A DNA stretch of 64,000 bases from Luidia sarsii (Eukaryota > Echinodermata > Asteroidea > Paxillosida > Luidiidae). Below, piece after piece: positions 24,890 to 37,100 of this stretch. A model generated the notes under the pieces. The model made no database searches. It had not been told where the DNA came from and saw only the letters and a list, made by a program, of their open reading frames with translations. Position 1 is the stretch's first letter. Each line of letters begins with the position of its first letter. Made by a program: the position numbers and the translations under genes. The DNA lies in NCBI GenBank assembly GCA_949987565.1, contig OX465111.1, positions 124,001 to 188,000 on the forward strand. Direction: 5' to 3'.

Positions 24890-25297
24890 TCCATTCTTGG
24901 GCTCTGGTCAGAATCCTGTTGGCACTACTGGATAATGACAAGTAAGAGCTGAAGTAAAGGAAAAAGAACAAAACTTGCTCTTCAGGTTTTATTTATTAGA
25001 TACAATTCTAAATGGCAAAAAAACATTTTTAGATAATAATTGTTTTACACCTTGAGGGATTGTTGAGTCTATTACACACCTCTATTAGTCTCATCTGCAA
25101 TGTTGAGCTTCTTAAACTCCTCAAGGAGGTGCTATCAGCAATCCTGCAGAATGAGAAACAAAAAAGAAAGAAAATCATTCAATACAATTTCAAGAACTGA
25201 CAAAACTCTCTGGAAAAATGTCTCTAACAAGAATCTGAAACCAAACAGCAACAGCAGTTGCCATAGCAACAGATTCTCATCTGATTCAATGTTTATA
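24890..25297 (-). repeat. Partial cassette copy (A and D blocks)
   Basis: A diverged copy of the 1.08-kb cassette: the A block anchor lies at 24898 and the D block at about 25078-25145, followed by the shared intron-like sequence to GATTCAATGTTTAT at 25283. It is cut off exactly where the inverted-repeat element begins at 25298. Confidence 0.8.
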
Positions 25298-27122
25298 ATT
25301 CTGTGACAATTCAACACGCTTTTGTAGTTGACCGTCACAGATTGGAACGAAATTCGCTGTGCTGATTGGACTCCTTGAGAAACCCCAGAACCCAGAAATT
25401 GTATGTAAATCGGTCAAATAGTTTTTGAGATACGGGTTAACAAATGTTTGACTAATTAGCATTTGAAAGCTCTTGAATTTGCCTTCATTTCAAAATATTA
25501 AACCAAATTTCTACAATGTACCGCATTTTTAAAATGCGTAATTTTTTTTTTAATTTTTTTTTTCAAAGCTGAAAGAATTGGGATGGGCACTTTTATGGTT
25601 TTGGAGTTATGATTTTTGTAACACTCGTTAGTAAGGAGAAAAACATTTTGTGCATTGTACAGTACATGTACAGTGCATGTATACAGTACATGTACAGTGC
25701 ATGTACATTTGTACAGTACATTATTATGTACAGTGCATGTACAGTACAGTACATGATATGCAGTACATGTACTTAAAAACCATGCCATTTCCTGGCAGTG
25801 TAGAGTAGAATCTATGATGACACTACTGATGAGAAATTAACTGACATATGAAGTCGAAATGGCTATTAATGACTTAATTGTTTAAAGCAATGTTTTATAG
25901 TTGTTTACTTTACACTAACGAGGAAAGGAATTTGATAGCCTGGTGGACAGCTAGCTGGGGTTCAATAATTATGAGAAAGATTTGGGAATGCAGCCTAGTA
26001 AGGTTTGAGGTGAAACATGCAACTTGTGATCGCTCCTCTCTACTCACCTATCCCTCTCAAACCATAGGAAGTACATGTACTGTAATCAATAATCATGTAC
26101 ACCTCATCATCTTTCTTGCCTCAAATGGTTCACTCCATCAGATTTTGGTTGCAGATTTCATTTCATGGGCAGACAACTTGTATACATACCCTATATATCT
26201 GTTACAGGTTCTACAGGTGTTAGGACATCCTGGCAGTGCATGACAAGTGTATCTGGGTGATAGGGGAACTTGAATGATGGAGATGGTCCATGGGGATGAA
26301 GGAATCTCAGTGCCAATTCTTGAGATGCTGGGAGGGGCTCCATGACACATGCAAGCCACCAATACTTGTCATAATTAGCCACTATGACATGACCCTTAAT
26401 TTCTGCCAGTGTGATTGTTGGACTACATGTACCTAGCTGGGTATGTTCATGTGGGCCTACGTACTTGTTCCACCCTGGTTTGAGGGGGGGGGGGGTAGGT
26501 GGGCAGAGAGGAGCGATCACAAGTTGCATGTTTCACCTCTACAAACAGTTAGGCTGCATTCCCAAATCTTTCTCATAATTGTTCAACCCCAGCTATCTGT
26601 CCATCAGGCTATCAAAAACCTTTTGCCTCGTTAATGTAAACAAATAAACATTGCTGTAAACAAGTCATTAACAGCCATTTGACTTTGTATGTCAGTTAAT
26701 TTCTCATCAGTAGTATATTCTACTCCACACCACCAGGATGGCATTTTGTTATGTGCATGTACTGCATTTATATATTGTACTGTACATGTACATGCACTGT
26801 ACATATACAGTGCACTTGTATATTGCACAAAATGGAGTTTTTCCTCTTACTAGTGAGTTTTACAAAAGTCATAAAACCAAAACAGTAAGAGTACCCAGCC
26901 CAAATCTTTCTGTAGTTGCCTTTCTTTTCAAGATAGATTTGTCCAAACACAGCTGGTAATTGTGATTAGTCAAAAGTTCGTTAAACCGTATCTCAAAAAC
27001 TACTTGAATGATTTACATACATTTTAAGTTCTGGGGGTTTCTCAAGGAGTCCAATCAGCACAGCGAATTTTGTTCCAATCTGTGATGGTCAGGTCCAAAA
27101 GCGGGTTGAATTGACACAGAAT
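25298..27122. mobile_element. Inverted-repeat element, 1.8 kb, decayed
   Basis: The left end ATTCTGTGACAATTCAAC is mirrored at the right end (GTTGAATTGACACAGAAT at 27105-27122). The arms pair over 25298 to about 26075 and about 26480 to 27122 with many differences; both include TTGAGAAACCCCCAGAA-type sequence, TGTACAGTGCATGTA runs and AACTTGTGATCGCTCCTCTC. The centre (26076-26480) carries a coding remnant. No clean target duplication is seen. It sits inside a cassette copy on its left. Confidence 0.75.
26191..26529 (-). pseudogene. Remnant of a transposon-encoded C-terminal domain
   Basis: A 112-codon minus frame in the centre of the inverted-repeat element. Its middle reads HVIVANYDKYWWLACVMEPL and then LRFLHPHGPSPSFKFP, a pattern I associate with a C-terminal Tudor/SH3-like module in many uncharacterised invertebrate proteins, often linked to mobile elements. 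The frame lacks an N-terminal partner, so it is probably an element fragment. Family name uncertain. Confidence 0.45.
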
Positions 27123-27910
27123 GAATGTGCAAGGAACATTGAGAATATAATTGCAAGGTTGACAATTTAGGGATGGATTTCATAGTTTGGGTTTTGATAA
27201 GCATTGGGCAAAATGGCAAATGGATAAAAATATCCACAGACACTACTGTTATGGAATGGGTTTGTCAGGTAATTGTTCTACGGCAGGGACAGAGGAAGTG
27301 GAACACACTGATCCTGGATGTAAAATTGTACATTCAACTCCATAGACCCCACTGGATAGGACTAGTCAGTAAATTAAATGAAACAAAAACAAAGCAGGAT
27401 AAATTTGAATTTGAAGAAGATGACAAAAAGTCACAAAAAGCACAAACTTACCTCTATTTGAGTTTGTTTGACCTCAGGAGCATCTTAATTCACTGCAATT
27501 TTCCTCACTCCAAGTTCCTTGAGCATCGTCTGTGATGGTTGTCTGTAGAACCTTCAAGGGGATGCTAAAATAAAAACAAACAAATTCTATCACTGCATAA
27601 TTTATCAAGCATTGCATTTTAGATACATGTGCATCTAATGGCCAATTGTTTGTATTTGTTGTATTTATTGTGTGCATTAATTTACTCATTTCTAACCTTA
27701 TTTGACGTTAACCACGAAGCCTTACCCATTAGAGAAAGCATGTCAATACATGCATGGCATATCCCTTGGTTCAACTCAAGGGGGAACATATAATTATTCC
27801 GTCAAAATAGAAAAGAAAAAAAAGGACAAAATAAAAACATTCAGGCCAGCCCTCCTAGGACATCCTCAGCAATGGTGTCTGTATACGTTTGATTGGGTTA
27901 GACTAGCTAG
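27123..27910 (-). other. Diverged exon-like cassette
   Basis: GGATGGATTTCATAGTTTGG at about 27172 through the block at 27452-27564 is homologous to 16440-16800. The 27452-27564 block has TTTTAG before it and GTAAGT after it, and one frame reads PLKVLQTTITDDAQGTW, matching the B-block motif KTTIAEDAQ. At about 27843-27888 another minus block reads YTDTIAEDVLGGLA then stop. Together they extend the exon-like family to 27.9 kb. Confidence 0.45.
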
Positions 27911-28449
27911 GGTAATCTGTCCTTGCCTGACTCCTACCACAGGCACACACCCTGTGTGTTGGCATGGTTGTGGTCACACCAAGGTCACACATGGCCTACC
28001 TCGGTCTAAGGGGTGGGGCACAATAATACCAAATAATGCCCATGCCCATGCAGTGAATGCATACTGGAGTACTGATCGAGCAGGTCATTGCTTGTCTGTG
28101 TGAGAACTATTCAGAGAAGTCCATAAAAGGCATCAGAAGCAATTTACACCCACTGCTAATTAATATGCACTCAATTAATGAGTTGCCTATTATTAATATA
28201 AAGCCTCGATCCGGCCGAGTTCTTTTAGTTTTAATTATTACATTAATAACCCGAGACCAAGGGATGATAAGCTATGTGTGCTGGGTTTTTTCTAGTCTGA
28301 GTAACTTGGACCCGACAAGTGACCTTTTTATCGAATTGGATTTACCCCCTAACCCCCCCCTGAAAAAAAACCCCAAAAACCACCCGTGAAACCGTCCAAC
28401 GCGCTGTGACATGTGTTCAGTGAGAATTGCAGATTCCAACACTGCCCAT

Positions 28450-28985
28450 TTTGTTTTACTCACGTTTGGGGAAACTGGAGAAATTCACCCTCAGGCTCAG
28501 TTGATCGAGAAATATCTCTCCGGCCCGTCCGACGAGCCAATTAAAATGCGGCGGCCATCTTTGATTTCGAACTGCAGACGCAACTGCTACACGCAAATCG
28601 ATGATCGTTCTGACAGGTTGGGGAGCGCAGTGGGTCTGTACTCTGTGAACTGTGTGACATAAGACCGTGACAGGTGTCACGGCAGTCAAATACACTCGTT
28701 TGTGTTCCTAGTGCGCAGACATAGAATGACGTAGTATTATTTGGTCACCCGCGGTCACGGGGCCCAGCCACTGTTTGCTGAACAGTGCAGAGCAACCCAC
28801 ACTGCGCACCCGAACCTGTCAGAACGTCATCGATTTGCGTGTAGCGGTTGCGTGTGCAGTTCGAAATCAAAGATGGCCGCCGCATTTTGGCTGGTCGGAC
28901 GTACGGGAGAGACATCTTCTCGATCAACTGAGGGCGAATTTCTCCTTTTTTCCCAAACGCGAGTTAAACAAATTGACCAGTATTT
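28450..28985. repeat. Inverted duplication, ~210-bp arms
   Basis: 28455-28660 and 28770-28980 are diverged reverse complements. Shared blocks include CGGCGGCCATCTTTGATTTC, GAACTGCA.ACGCAAC.GCTACACGCAAATCGATGA and TTCTGACAGGTT. They are separated by about 110 bp. It could be a foldback MITE or a head-to-head duplicated first-exon/promoter segment. The overlapping short frames are incidental. Confidence 0.8.
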
Positions 28986-29690
28986 GGATTAATGCGATTT
29001 TCACTGAATGCACGGGTGATTTGGGGGTAAATCTGGGGATTTCGGTCGGGGTAGAAAATTCCAGCAGTTAATAGACAGTTCCCTTGGACTGTAACAGTCA
29101 GCCGACCCTCCAAATTCCAAATTTCGATTTAAAAAAGGGTGACTGTCGGGTTCAAGTTAATCGGACTAGGGTTTTTCACCTCTACCAATGAAAACCCGAA
29201 GGAATTTGTTTTCAATTTCCTGACAGTACGCCTTGGATTAAAAGGCCACTTGTCTTCAGAATAGATCTACCAAACAAGAATGAACTCTTTATCTCCGAGG
29301 CTCCTCATTCATCAATTACACAATAGAGGGCGCGTGCCACTCTGGCTAACACTTTTTGATATGCACATTTTTGGGGGGAAAAGCGTTCGGGGTTTCGCCA
29401 CGGAACTTGAAAGAGTCCAGAAAGCCAAAGTTGATTTCAGAAATTTGTCATTTAATTGCTTTCCATTTGAGAAATTACTGTAGGCCCTGAAGCAGCGGTA
29501 CGTCTCCAAAAAAATAGCTTTTCTTCGGCCGCTTTGGGTTTAATTGTGGGGGTACATTTTCAGCGCGCGATTTGAAGATGAAAGGTTCGTGCAGAAATGC
29601 CCACTTACCTTCGTTCCAATGGCTTATCACAGCAGATTCTGTCTTGATTTGCTTGAGAAGTGAAGACGGTTGTCGTAATTCTGCCCAAGA

Positions 29691-30017
29691 CGAAGCTCCA
29701 CTAACAGCAACAGCCTTGGTCCCAGACATCCACTCAGCCAAGGGCCAAAATGGCAACAATCATCAAGTACACACATTTTAGCGTCCAAGCCAACGCCTAA
29801 CTGTGAGCTACTGGCAAAGTTCAGTCCACTGTTCCACGACTTGAAGGCGAAGCTCCACTCACAAAAACAGCCCCGGGCCTAATATTTCTGTCGCCCAAGG
29901 GCCAACAATGGCGGCAAAAGACTGTCCAGATCATACGACAACCGCCATTGAGTGCAGGCACGTTTAGCCTCAAAGCTTGTGCATAACAGTACGCTACTGG
30001 CAAAGTTCAGACCACAG
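29691..30017. repeat. Direct duplication of ~155 bp
   Basis: GCGAAGCTCCACTCACA.. at 29846 repeats GACGAAGCTCCACTAACA at 29691, and both continue through CCAAGGGCCAA.AATGGC to CTACTGGCAAAGTTCAG. Copies are diverged. The rest of 28986-30460 shows nothing I can name. Confidence 0.7.
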
Positions 30018-32170
30018 CGGAACGCGTGGACATGTTGCCTCGTTGACATCTGATGGCTGAGTGAATCGCGCACGTGCATTACACAATGCTCAATGGACAA
30101 TACGCCCAGCCAGTGAAGCGATTCACCTGGGGATGCATTATATTACCAAACATGTAGTCCTCCGACTGCATTTACCGATTTTTATCGCCTTTAAAATGTC
30201 CTCAAATTTTGACAAAAAATATTAGCAAGACAGGTTACTTGAACGTACTGCTAATATTTCCAAAGCAGTTCACTAATAATTGCTTACAAGACCAAAATTA
30301 ATTCTAAGCTGTATTTTCCAACCCGACTGAGCAGATGGCGCTATGATGACGTAATGGTGTTGGTCCCTCTAAATGGTAGATAGTTATAATAGAGAAAACA
30401 CCTGGGTCCACAATTGACGCCTTTTTATTGGTCCGAGCTTCGAGCAGACGATCAATCTCAGGTTATATCAGGCAGGGTGGGGTGGCCAAGAAAATGTGGA
30501 TCAGGATCCGGTTGGGACTGGCCCCAGTCTAACAATAACTGATTAGGCCTATAATTATACATGTAGTGTGTGTTAAATACCAAATTACTACAATGTACAT
30601 GTACTGTACATACGCTGTATATGCAAACTACATAAATAATTGTATACATAGGCCTAGGCCTACATGCACATACACATTGCATAAAACAACTACTTCTTGT
30701 ACCTACAATAAAAAAAACCAAGATGACGGATATGTATTCTTGAATATCCCCGAAGAACCATATTTTGACAGGCTGTTATTTTTGTAAGCCAATAAAGAAG
30801 ACTCAATTTTTGTAGAGAGGATTCTTTGAGTGAATGGGTCATTTCAAGGCTATAACTGTCCATGCATAACGAGATAAGGCGATGCTATAAACTCGACCGT
30901 ACAAAGACCATAAAGGGGTTTGGGGACTAAACAAACTTGAACACTATTGATGTGATGAAAACACCGTGGTGGCGCCCTTCATCGTTGAATTCTGTAAATG
31001 GAAACCTCAGCTTTTGGTTGCTTGGTTTTCCTTAGATTTGACGGGTTAGGTTTGTTTAGTCTGAAATCGTAGTATGGACAGTGTTATCCGAGTTACTTGT
31101 TTATTCAATGCTACATATACTGTACGTGTATGTACAATAATGGGATTGAGACTAATTATTCAAAATACATTTTGGTTAATGATTTGAAGGAGGGGTGCCG
31201 AAGGGGCAGGGCAAGGGGGCATATTAGGAAGGAACAGAAAGAATTGCATCAATATGCAGCACAGTCAATGATGCCCTGTGCACCGGTCATTTGGGAACTA
31301 GTCAGACAAATTCTGATTTCTGAATAAATTCATCCCAGTTTTCCTGATATTACTTAAAATCAATTATTGTCTTGCAGCAGCTGAAACTGAAACCTAAAAA
31401 AATGCTATTTGGGGGAACTGATGTGCATAAGAAAGGTAAACAACCAAACAATAATTCAGGGATCAATAGGAGTAGGTAGTCAGGCATTTTATTTTCAGGA
31501 ACCAGAGACTGAGAGCAAAATGATGGCATTTACAAACATAACATGATTCATTTCATGTAGGCATATTATAATAAATAAATACCAGAACATTGAAAGTTAA
31601 ATACCAATAAAAATTCACCAGACAAAAAAGTCAGCACTCCATGCAGATTGCCAAAATGCAAATAAAATCACAATCAAGTGTCTCTCCTAAATGCTCAAAA
31701 CAAGGAAAGTTCACATTGACTCCAGGTGTAAGACAGTATTCGGGTAAATCACAAATGAAAGAAGATGAAGAGAATCAAAGAGATTCCTTGACACTAGACG
31801 GCAAACTCTCCCACAACCTTTGAAGGGAAACGATTGAAGAGAGAATGGTGTCAAGCAAATTGGACAGTATTGACATGTCTAGTGTTTATTACAATATAAT
31901 TATGGATGTTGATATCATATCATAATAAAAGTCACCTAATTTATATAGAGGAACATTCACCATTTTCAATTAAGGCACAACACCCAATGGAAGAGAGAGA
32001 TTCAATAGTTTGAGTGGATCTGTAAGACTATCACTCGCTAGATTCAGCAACATTGGAGAAATAGTATCTGGCCCAGCTGACTTGTACATAAATGTGTAAC
32101 TTTCTGAAGTTAATTTCAATCTTCACCCACAGTTACTGAAATAATTATCACAGGGAGAAAATTTAGATGA
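30018..32170. other. Intergenic stretch, nothing recognised
   Basis: Scattered short frames and a few TGTACATGTAC palindromes (30590-30610, 31110-31135). No splice-flanked coding block or repeat array seen. Confidence 0.55.
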
Positions 32171-32175
32171 TTGGC

Positions 32176-32260
32176 TACTCGACGTTTCAAACAGCATACA
32201 CTGTTCGTCTTCAGGAGACGAACAGAGTAACAGTTCAAAACGTCAAGTTCCTCCGGTTCT
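32176..32260 (-). repeat. Dispersed hairpin repeat, ribozyme-like
   Basis: On the minus strand: CTGTTCGTCTC, then CTGAAGACGAACAG, a six-base loop, CTGTTTGAAACGTC. The CTGAAGA and GAAAC motifs flank a 7-bp stem as in a hammerhead ribozyme core, but with an extra unpaired base. Such motifs are known from Penelope-like elements. No element body is present here. Confidence 0.4.
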
Positions 32261-33149
32261 TTTCAGAACCACACATACTCACAAGAGAGAATTGTACATG
32301 GTATCACCTAAAACCTATTACTCATGTGATTTAACCTGCTTCATCAACTGTGAAATTACTTTGAAAATCAGAGTTCAAATGATTGTCAAGGGTCTGTGAC
32401 AGTCACTCCATTTGATTTGTGGAAGTTGTTTGTGCAGGTTTTTCAGCGTGGACTATCCACAAAAGACCAGAAGTGTTTCTGAGATGATAAGCAATTTTCA
32501 GAGAGATGCTTCATGAACGATGTATATGACTGGGCTGTAAGGTTCTTAATTTGGTTGCGTAAACTTTTCTATTTTAGTGCACACTCCACAGACAATCACT
32601 GTTTGGATTTCTGTTTTGTGCCTTGAAAGAATGACGTTTTCATTTACTCAGAATAACAAATTCATGGGTAATCCAAAGGTTTTGTCTTTTATCATTCTGC
32701 TTAGCTATTTACTGCAAGTAAGAATTCTTTAAATGTATCTCCAGCATCATTATGTTCTGGCCAAAAGCAGGTGTCCCAAGGGGTTCTATAAAGAGTGTCA
32801 CAGAGGATGTTCCAATCAACCTTGTTGTATTGATAGATATACCGGGTAACAGATTCAGCTTTGTGACAGCCGAGGATACATGAGACACCATTGTCATAAC
32901 TAGATCCTATACATGGTTGAATACATACTGTACTTTACATTAGTAAACAAGTGGAGTCTGTTTGTAAAAATAAGAAGAATTAATGAGCCCTGATTGATAG
33001 CTGAATGTTGATAGCTGAGTTTCAACATTTACTAATGGTTGAAGATCAAGGACATCTGAAGCAGCATGTAAAGACTGTACATTTTAGAAGCAAAGAAATG
33101 ACAGAAAGTTGCTGACTGGCGTAAATGACAAAACTGTGCAAACCTCTGA

Positions 33150-33245
33150 GGGCCTGATATTTTGATCCTAGCAGGACCTTTGTCAAAGGCAGAAATAAAT
33201 CTGCCTTTGAGAAAGGTCCTGCAAGGATGGAAACTTCAGGCCTTT
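33150..33245. repeat. Dispersed hairpin repeat (CCTAGCAGGACC family), full palindrome
   Basis: GATCCTAGCAGGACCTTTGT and CAAAGGCAGAAA are mirrored by TCTGCCTTTGAGAAAGGTCC and TGCAAGGAT, forming a hairpin of about 90 bp. Partial relatives lie at about 42797-42845, 45215-45260, 45870-45950, 51250-51300 and 58970-59020. It lies just downstream of the RING/NHL gene. Confidence 0.75.
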
Positions 33246-33883
33246 CAAACCATGAGTAATACATCCTGTGCAGTGGATAGAACCATTTATAGAGATATAG
33301 AAATAAAGAGATATGATCGGGAAATGTTGGGCATTTTGGCCTTCTGTCCTGAAAAGCATGTTTTTCTTAGTAAACTAATCTCTGGATTTCTTCGTCCAGG
33401 GAAACAGTAATAGGAAGAATAGAAATGTCCTTGGAATGTTCAGACCACAAAGCAGGGTTTGCAGGGATCATGGGAAACCCGGACAGTCACAGAAGCCAAC
33501 TCATGCATTTCCCAGACCTGGAAAGAGATTTGTCATGGAAGGTCAGGGGAATTGCAAAAGTTGATGATTTCTTTGTCTCCCAGAAAAGTAAATATCTGTG
33601 CCTGCTGCGTCTCCTGTTTGCATCGTGGACGTGAGATGACAGAAGTGATGACATTCAAGGTCAATGAAATCTGTAATCCTACAAGTTGGACATTGAGAAT
33701 GTCAAGGTGTGATAAGGCACTGGTGCACTCTTGGACCAAAGTTCTCAAAGGTATCCTGCTTGTTTTGGCATGAAAGTCAATGAATTCTTGCAGGAAAAGT
33801 AATGAAAAGCCATGGAACTGCACAGGAAAATTCACAGACCCTGAAAAGAGACGAGCTTTTGAGAGAAGGTATGGATCAGAAAT

Positions 33884-34168
33884 TCAAAATAATTGAATCC
33901 TGTTATTGTGATAGTCACAGACAACTACCTCATTGCATTTGGTGAAGATTACGCCCTGAGGATGTTTGAAAGGATCTCCTTGGCTGTGTATGCTGTGGAA
34001 GGATTCCCAGTGAGGAGTGAACAGTTGGACACGGTGGTTGCCTTGCTCTACCACGGCCACAAAGCCCATGGAATCGATGGCAATGCCTACTGGCCTGTAC
34101 AGCTGGTTGGGTCCACTGCCTTCTGACCCAAATGTAGCCTGGTAACTGCCTGTTGTACCATCAAACAC
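33884..34168 (-). CDS. Exon 4 (last): final NHL blades and stop
   Basis: 285 bases, acceptor CCTGCAG|GTG. It joins HRIQ of exon 3 to VFDGTTG in phase 0, exactly at an NHL motif, and ends VVVCDYHNNRIQLF-stop. It is separated from exon 3 by a 7.8-kb intron holding the 77-bp minisatellite and a transposon relic. Confidence 0.9.
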   Translation of the reverse strand: MFDGTTGSYQATFGSEGSGPNQLYRPVGIAIDSMGFVAVVEQGNHRVQLFTPHWESFHSIHSQGDPFKHPQGVIFTKCNEVVVCDYHNNRIQLF

Positions 34169-37100
34169 CTGCAGGATATGTGGAAAAGAATATCATTCAA
34201 ATATCAAAATTCTATTATACTATTAGTTTATGATGTGGTTTAATCACATAGAAGTGTGAAGGCACGTCCCTCTGCAGCAAGGGGGCAAGCTCTCCCTCTC
34301 TCTGGGCATGCTGCAGACTGCCGTAGACTGCCACAGAGGCACGTCCCTCTGCAGCAAGGGGGCAAGCTCTCCCTCTCTCTGGGCATGCTGCAAACTGCCG
34401 TAGACTGCCACAGAGGCACGTCCCTCTGCAGCAAGGGGGCAAGCTCTCCCTCTCTCTGGGCATGCTGCAGACTGCCGTAGACTGCCACAGAGGCACGTCC
34501 CTCTGCAGCAAGGGGGCAAGCTCTCCCTCTCTCTGGGCATGCTGCAGACTGCCGTAGACTGCCACAGAGGCAGGTCCCTGAGCAGCAAGGGGGCAAGCTC
34601 TCCCTCTCTCTGGGCATGCTGCAGACTGCCGTAGACTGCCACAGAGGCACGTCCCTCTGCAGCAAGGGGGCACGCTCTCCCTCTCTCTGGGCATGCTGCA
34701 GACTGCCGTAGACTGCCACAGAGGCAGGTCCCTGAGCAGCAAGGGGGCAAGCTCTCCCTCTCTCTGGGCATGCTGCGGACTGCCGTAGACTGCCACAGAG
34801 GCAGGTCCCTCTGCAGCAAGGGGGCAAGCTCTCCCTCTCTCTGGGCATGCTGCAGACTGCCGTAGACTGCCACAGAGGCACGTCCCTCTGCAGCAAGGGG
34901 GCAAGCTTTCCCTCTCTCTGGGCATGCTGCAAACTGCCGTAGACTGCCACAGAGGCACGTCCCTCTGCAGCAAGGGGGCAAGCTCTCCCTCTCTCTGGGC
35001 ATGCTGCAGACTGCCGTAGACTGCCACAGAGGCACGTCCCTCTGCAGCAAGGGGGCAAGCTCTCCCTCTCTCTGGGCATGCTGCAGACTGCCGTAGACTG
35101 CCACAGAGGCAGGTCCCTCTGCAGCAAGGGGGTAAGCTCTCCCTCTCTCTGGGCATGCTGCAGACTGCCGTAGACTGCCACAGAGGCACGTCCCTCTGCA
35201 GCAAGGGGGCAAGCTCTCCCTCTCTCTGGGCATGCTGCAGACTGCCGTAGACTGCCACAGAGGCAGGTCCCTCTGCAGCAAGGGGGCAAGCTCTCCCTCT
35301 CTCTGGGCATGCTGCAGACTGCCGTAGACTGCCACAGAGGCAGGTCCCTGAGCAGCAAGGGGGCAAGCTCTCCCTCTCTCTGGGCATGCTGCAGACTGCC
35401 GTAGACTGCCACAGAGGCACGTCCCTCTGCAGCAAGGGGGCAAGCTCTCCCTCTCTCTGGGCATGCTGCAGACTGCCGTAGACTGCCACAGAGGCACGTC
35501 CCTCTGCAGCAAGGGGGCAAGCTCTCCCTCTCTCTGGGCATGCTGCAGACTGCCGTAGACTGCCACAGAGGCACGTCCCTCTGCAGCAAGGGGGCAAGCT
35601 CTCCCTCTCTCTGGGCATGCTGCAGACTGCCGTAGACTGCCACAGAGGCAGGTCCCTGAGCAGCAAGGGGGCAAGCTCTCCCTCTCTCTGGGCATGCTGC
35701 AGACTGCCGTAGACTGCCACAGAGGCACGTCCCTCTGCAGCAAGGGGGCACGCTCTCCCTCTCTCTGGGCATGCTGCAGACTGCCGTAGACTGCCACAGA
35801 GGCAGGTCCCTGAGCAGCAAGGGGGCAAGCTCTCCCTCTCTCTGGGCATGCTGCAGACTGCCGTAGACTGCCACAGAGGCAGGTCCCTCTGCAGCAAGGG
35901 GGCAAGCTCTCCCTCTCTCTGGGCATGCTGCAGACTGCCGTAGACTGCCACAGAGGCACGTCCCTCTGCAGCAAGGGAGCAAGCTCTCCCTCTCTCTGGG
36001 CATGCTGCAGACTGCCGTAGACTGCCACAGAGGCAGGTCCCTCTGCAGCAAGGGGGCAAGCTCTCCCTCTCTCTGGGCATGCTGCAGACTGCCGTAGACT
36101 GCCACAGAGGCACGTCCCTCTGCAGCAAGGGGGCAAGCTCTCCCTCTCTCTGGGCATGCTGCAGACTGCCGTAGACTGCCACAGAGGCACGTCCCTCTGC
36201 AGCAAGAGGGCAAGCTCTCCCTCTCTCTGGGCATGCTGCAGACTGCCGTAGACTGCCACAGAGGCACGTCCCTCTGCAGCAAGAGGGCAAGCTCTCCCTC
36301 TCTCTGGGCATGCTGCAGACTGCCGTAGACTGCCACAGAGGCACGTCCCTCTGCAGCAAGGGGGCAAGCTCTCCCTCTCTCTGGGCATGCTGCAGACTGC
36401 CGTAGACTGCCACAGAGGCAGGTCCCTCTGCAGCAAGGGGGCAAGCTCTACCTCTCTCTGGGCATGCTGCAGACTGCCGTAGACTGCCACAGAGGCAGGT
36501 CCCTGAGCAGCAAGGGGGCAAGCTCTCCCTCTCTCTGGGCATGCTGCAGACTGCCGTAGACTGCCACAGAGGCACGTCCCTCTGCAGCAAGGGGGCAAGC
36601 TCTCCCTCTCTCTGGGCATGCTGCAGACTGCCGTAGACTGCCACAGAGGCAGGTCCCTCTGCAGCAAGGGGGCAAGCTCTCCCTCTCTCTGGGCATGCTG
36701 CAGACTGCCGTAGACTGCCACAGAGGCAGGTCCCTCTGCAGCAAGGGGGCAAGCTCTCCCTCTCTCTGGGCATGCTGCAGACTGCCGTAGACTGCCACAG
36801 AGGCAGGTCCCTGAGCAGCAAGGGGGCAAGCTCTCCCTCTCTCTGGGCATGCTGCAGACTGCCGTAGACTGCCACAGAGGCAGGTCCCTCTGCAGCAAGG
36901 GGGCAAGCTCTCCCTCTCTCTGGGCATGCTGCAGACTGCCGTAGACTGCCACAGAGGCAGGTCCCTCTGCAGCAAGGGGGCACGCTCTCCCTCTCTCTGG
37001 GCATGCTGCAGACTGCCGTAGACTGCCACAGAGGCAGGTCCCTCTGCAGCAAGAGGGCAAGCTCTCCCTCTCTCTGGGCATGCTGCAGACGGCCGTAGAC

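Noticed and set aside
28057..29071. Several overlapping 80-110-codon frames on both strands
   Set aside because: They overlap an inverted duplication, mirror each other and show no domain.
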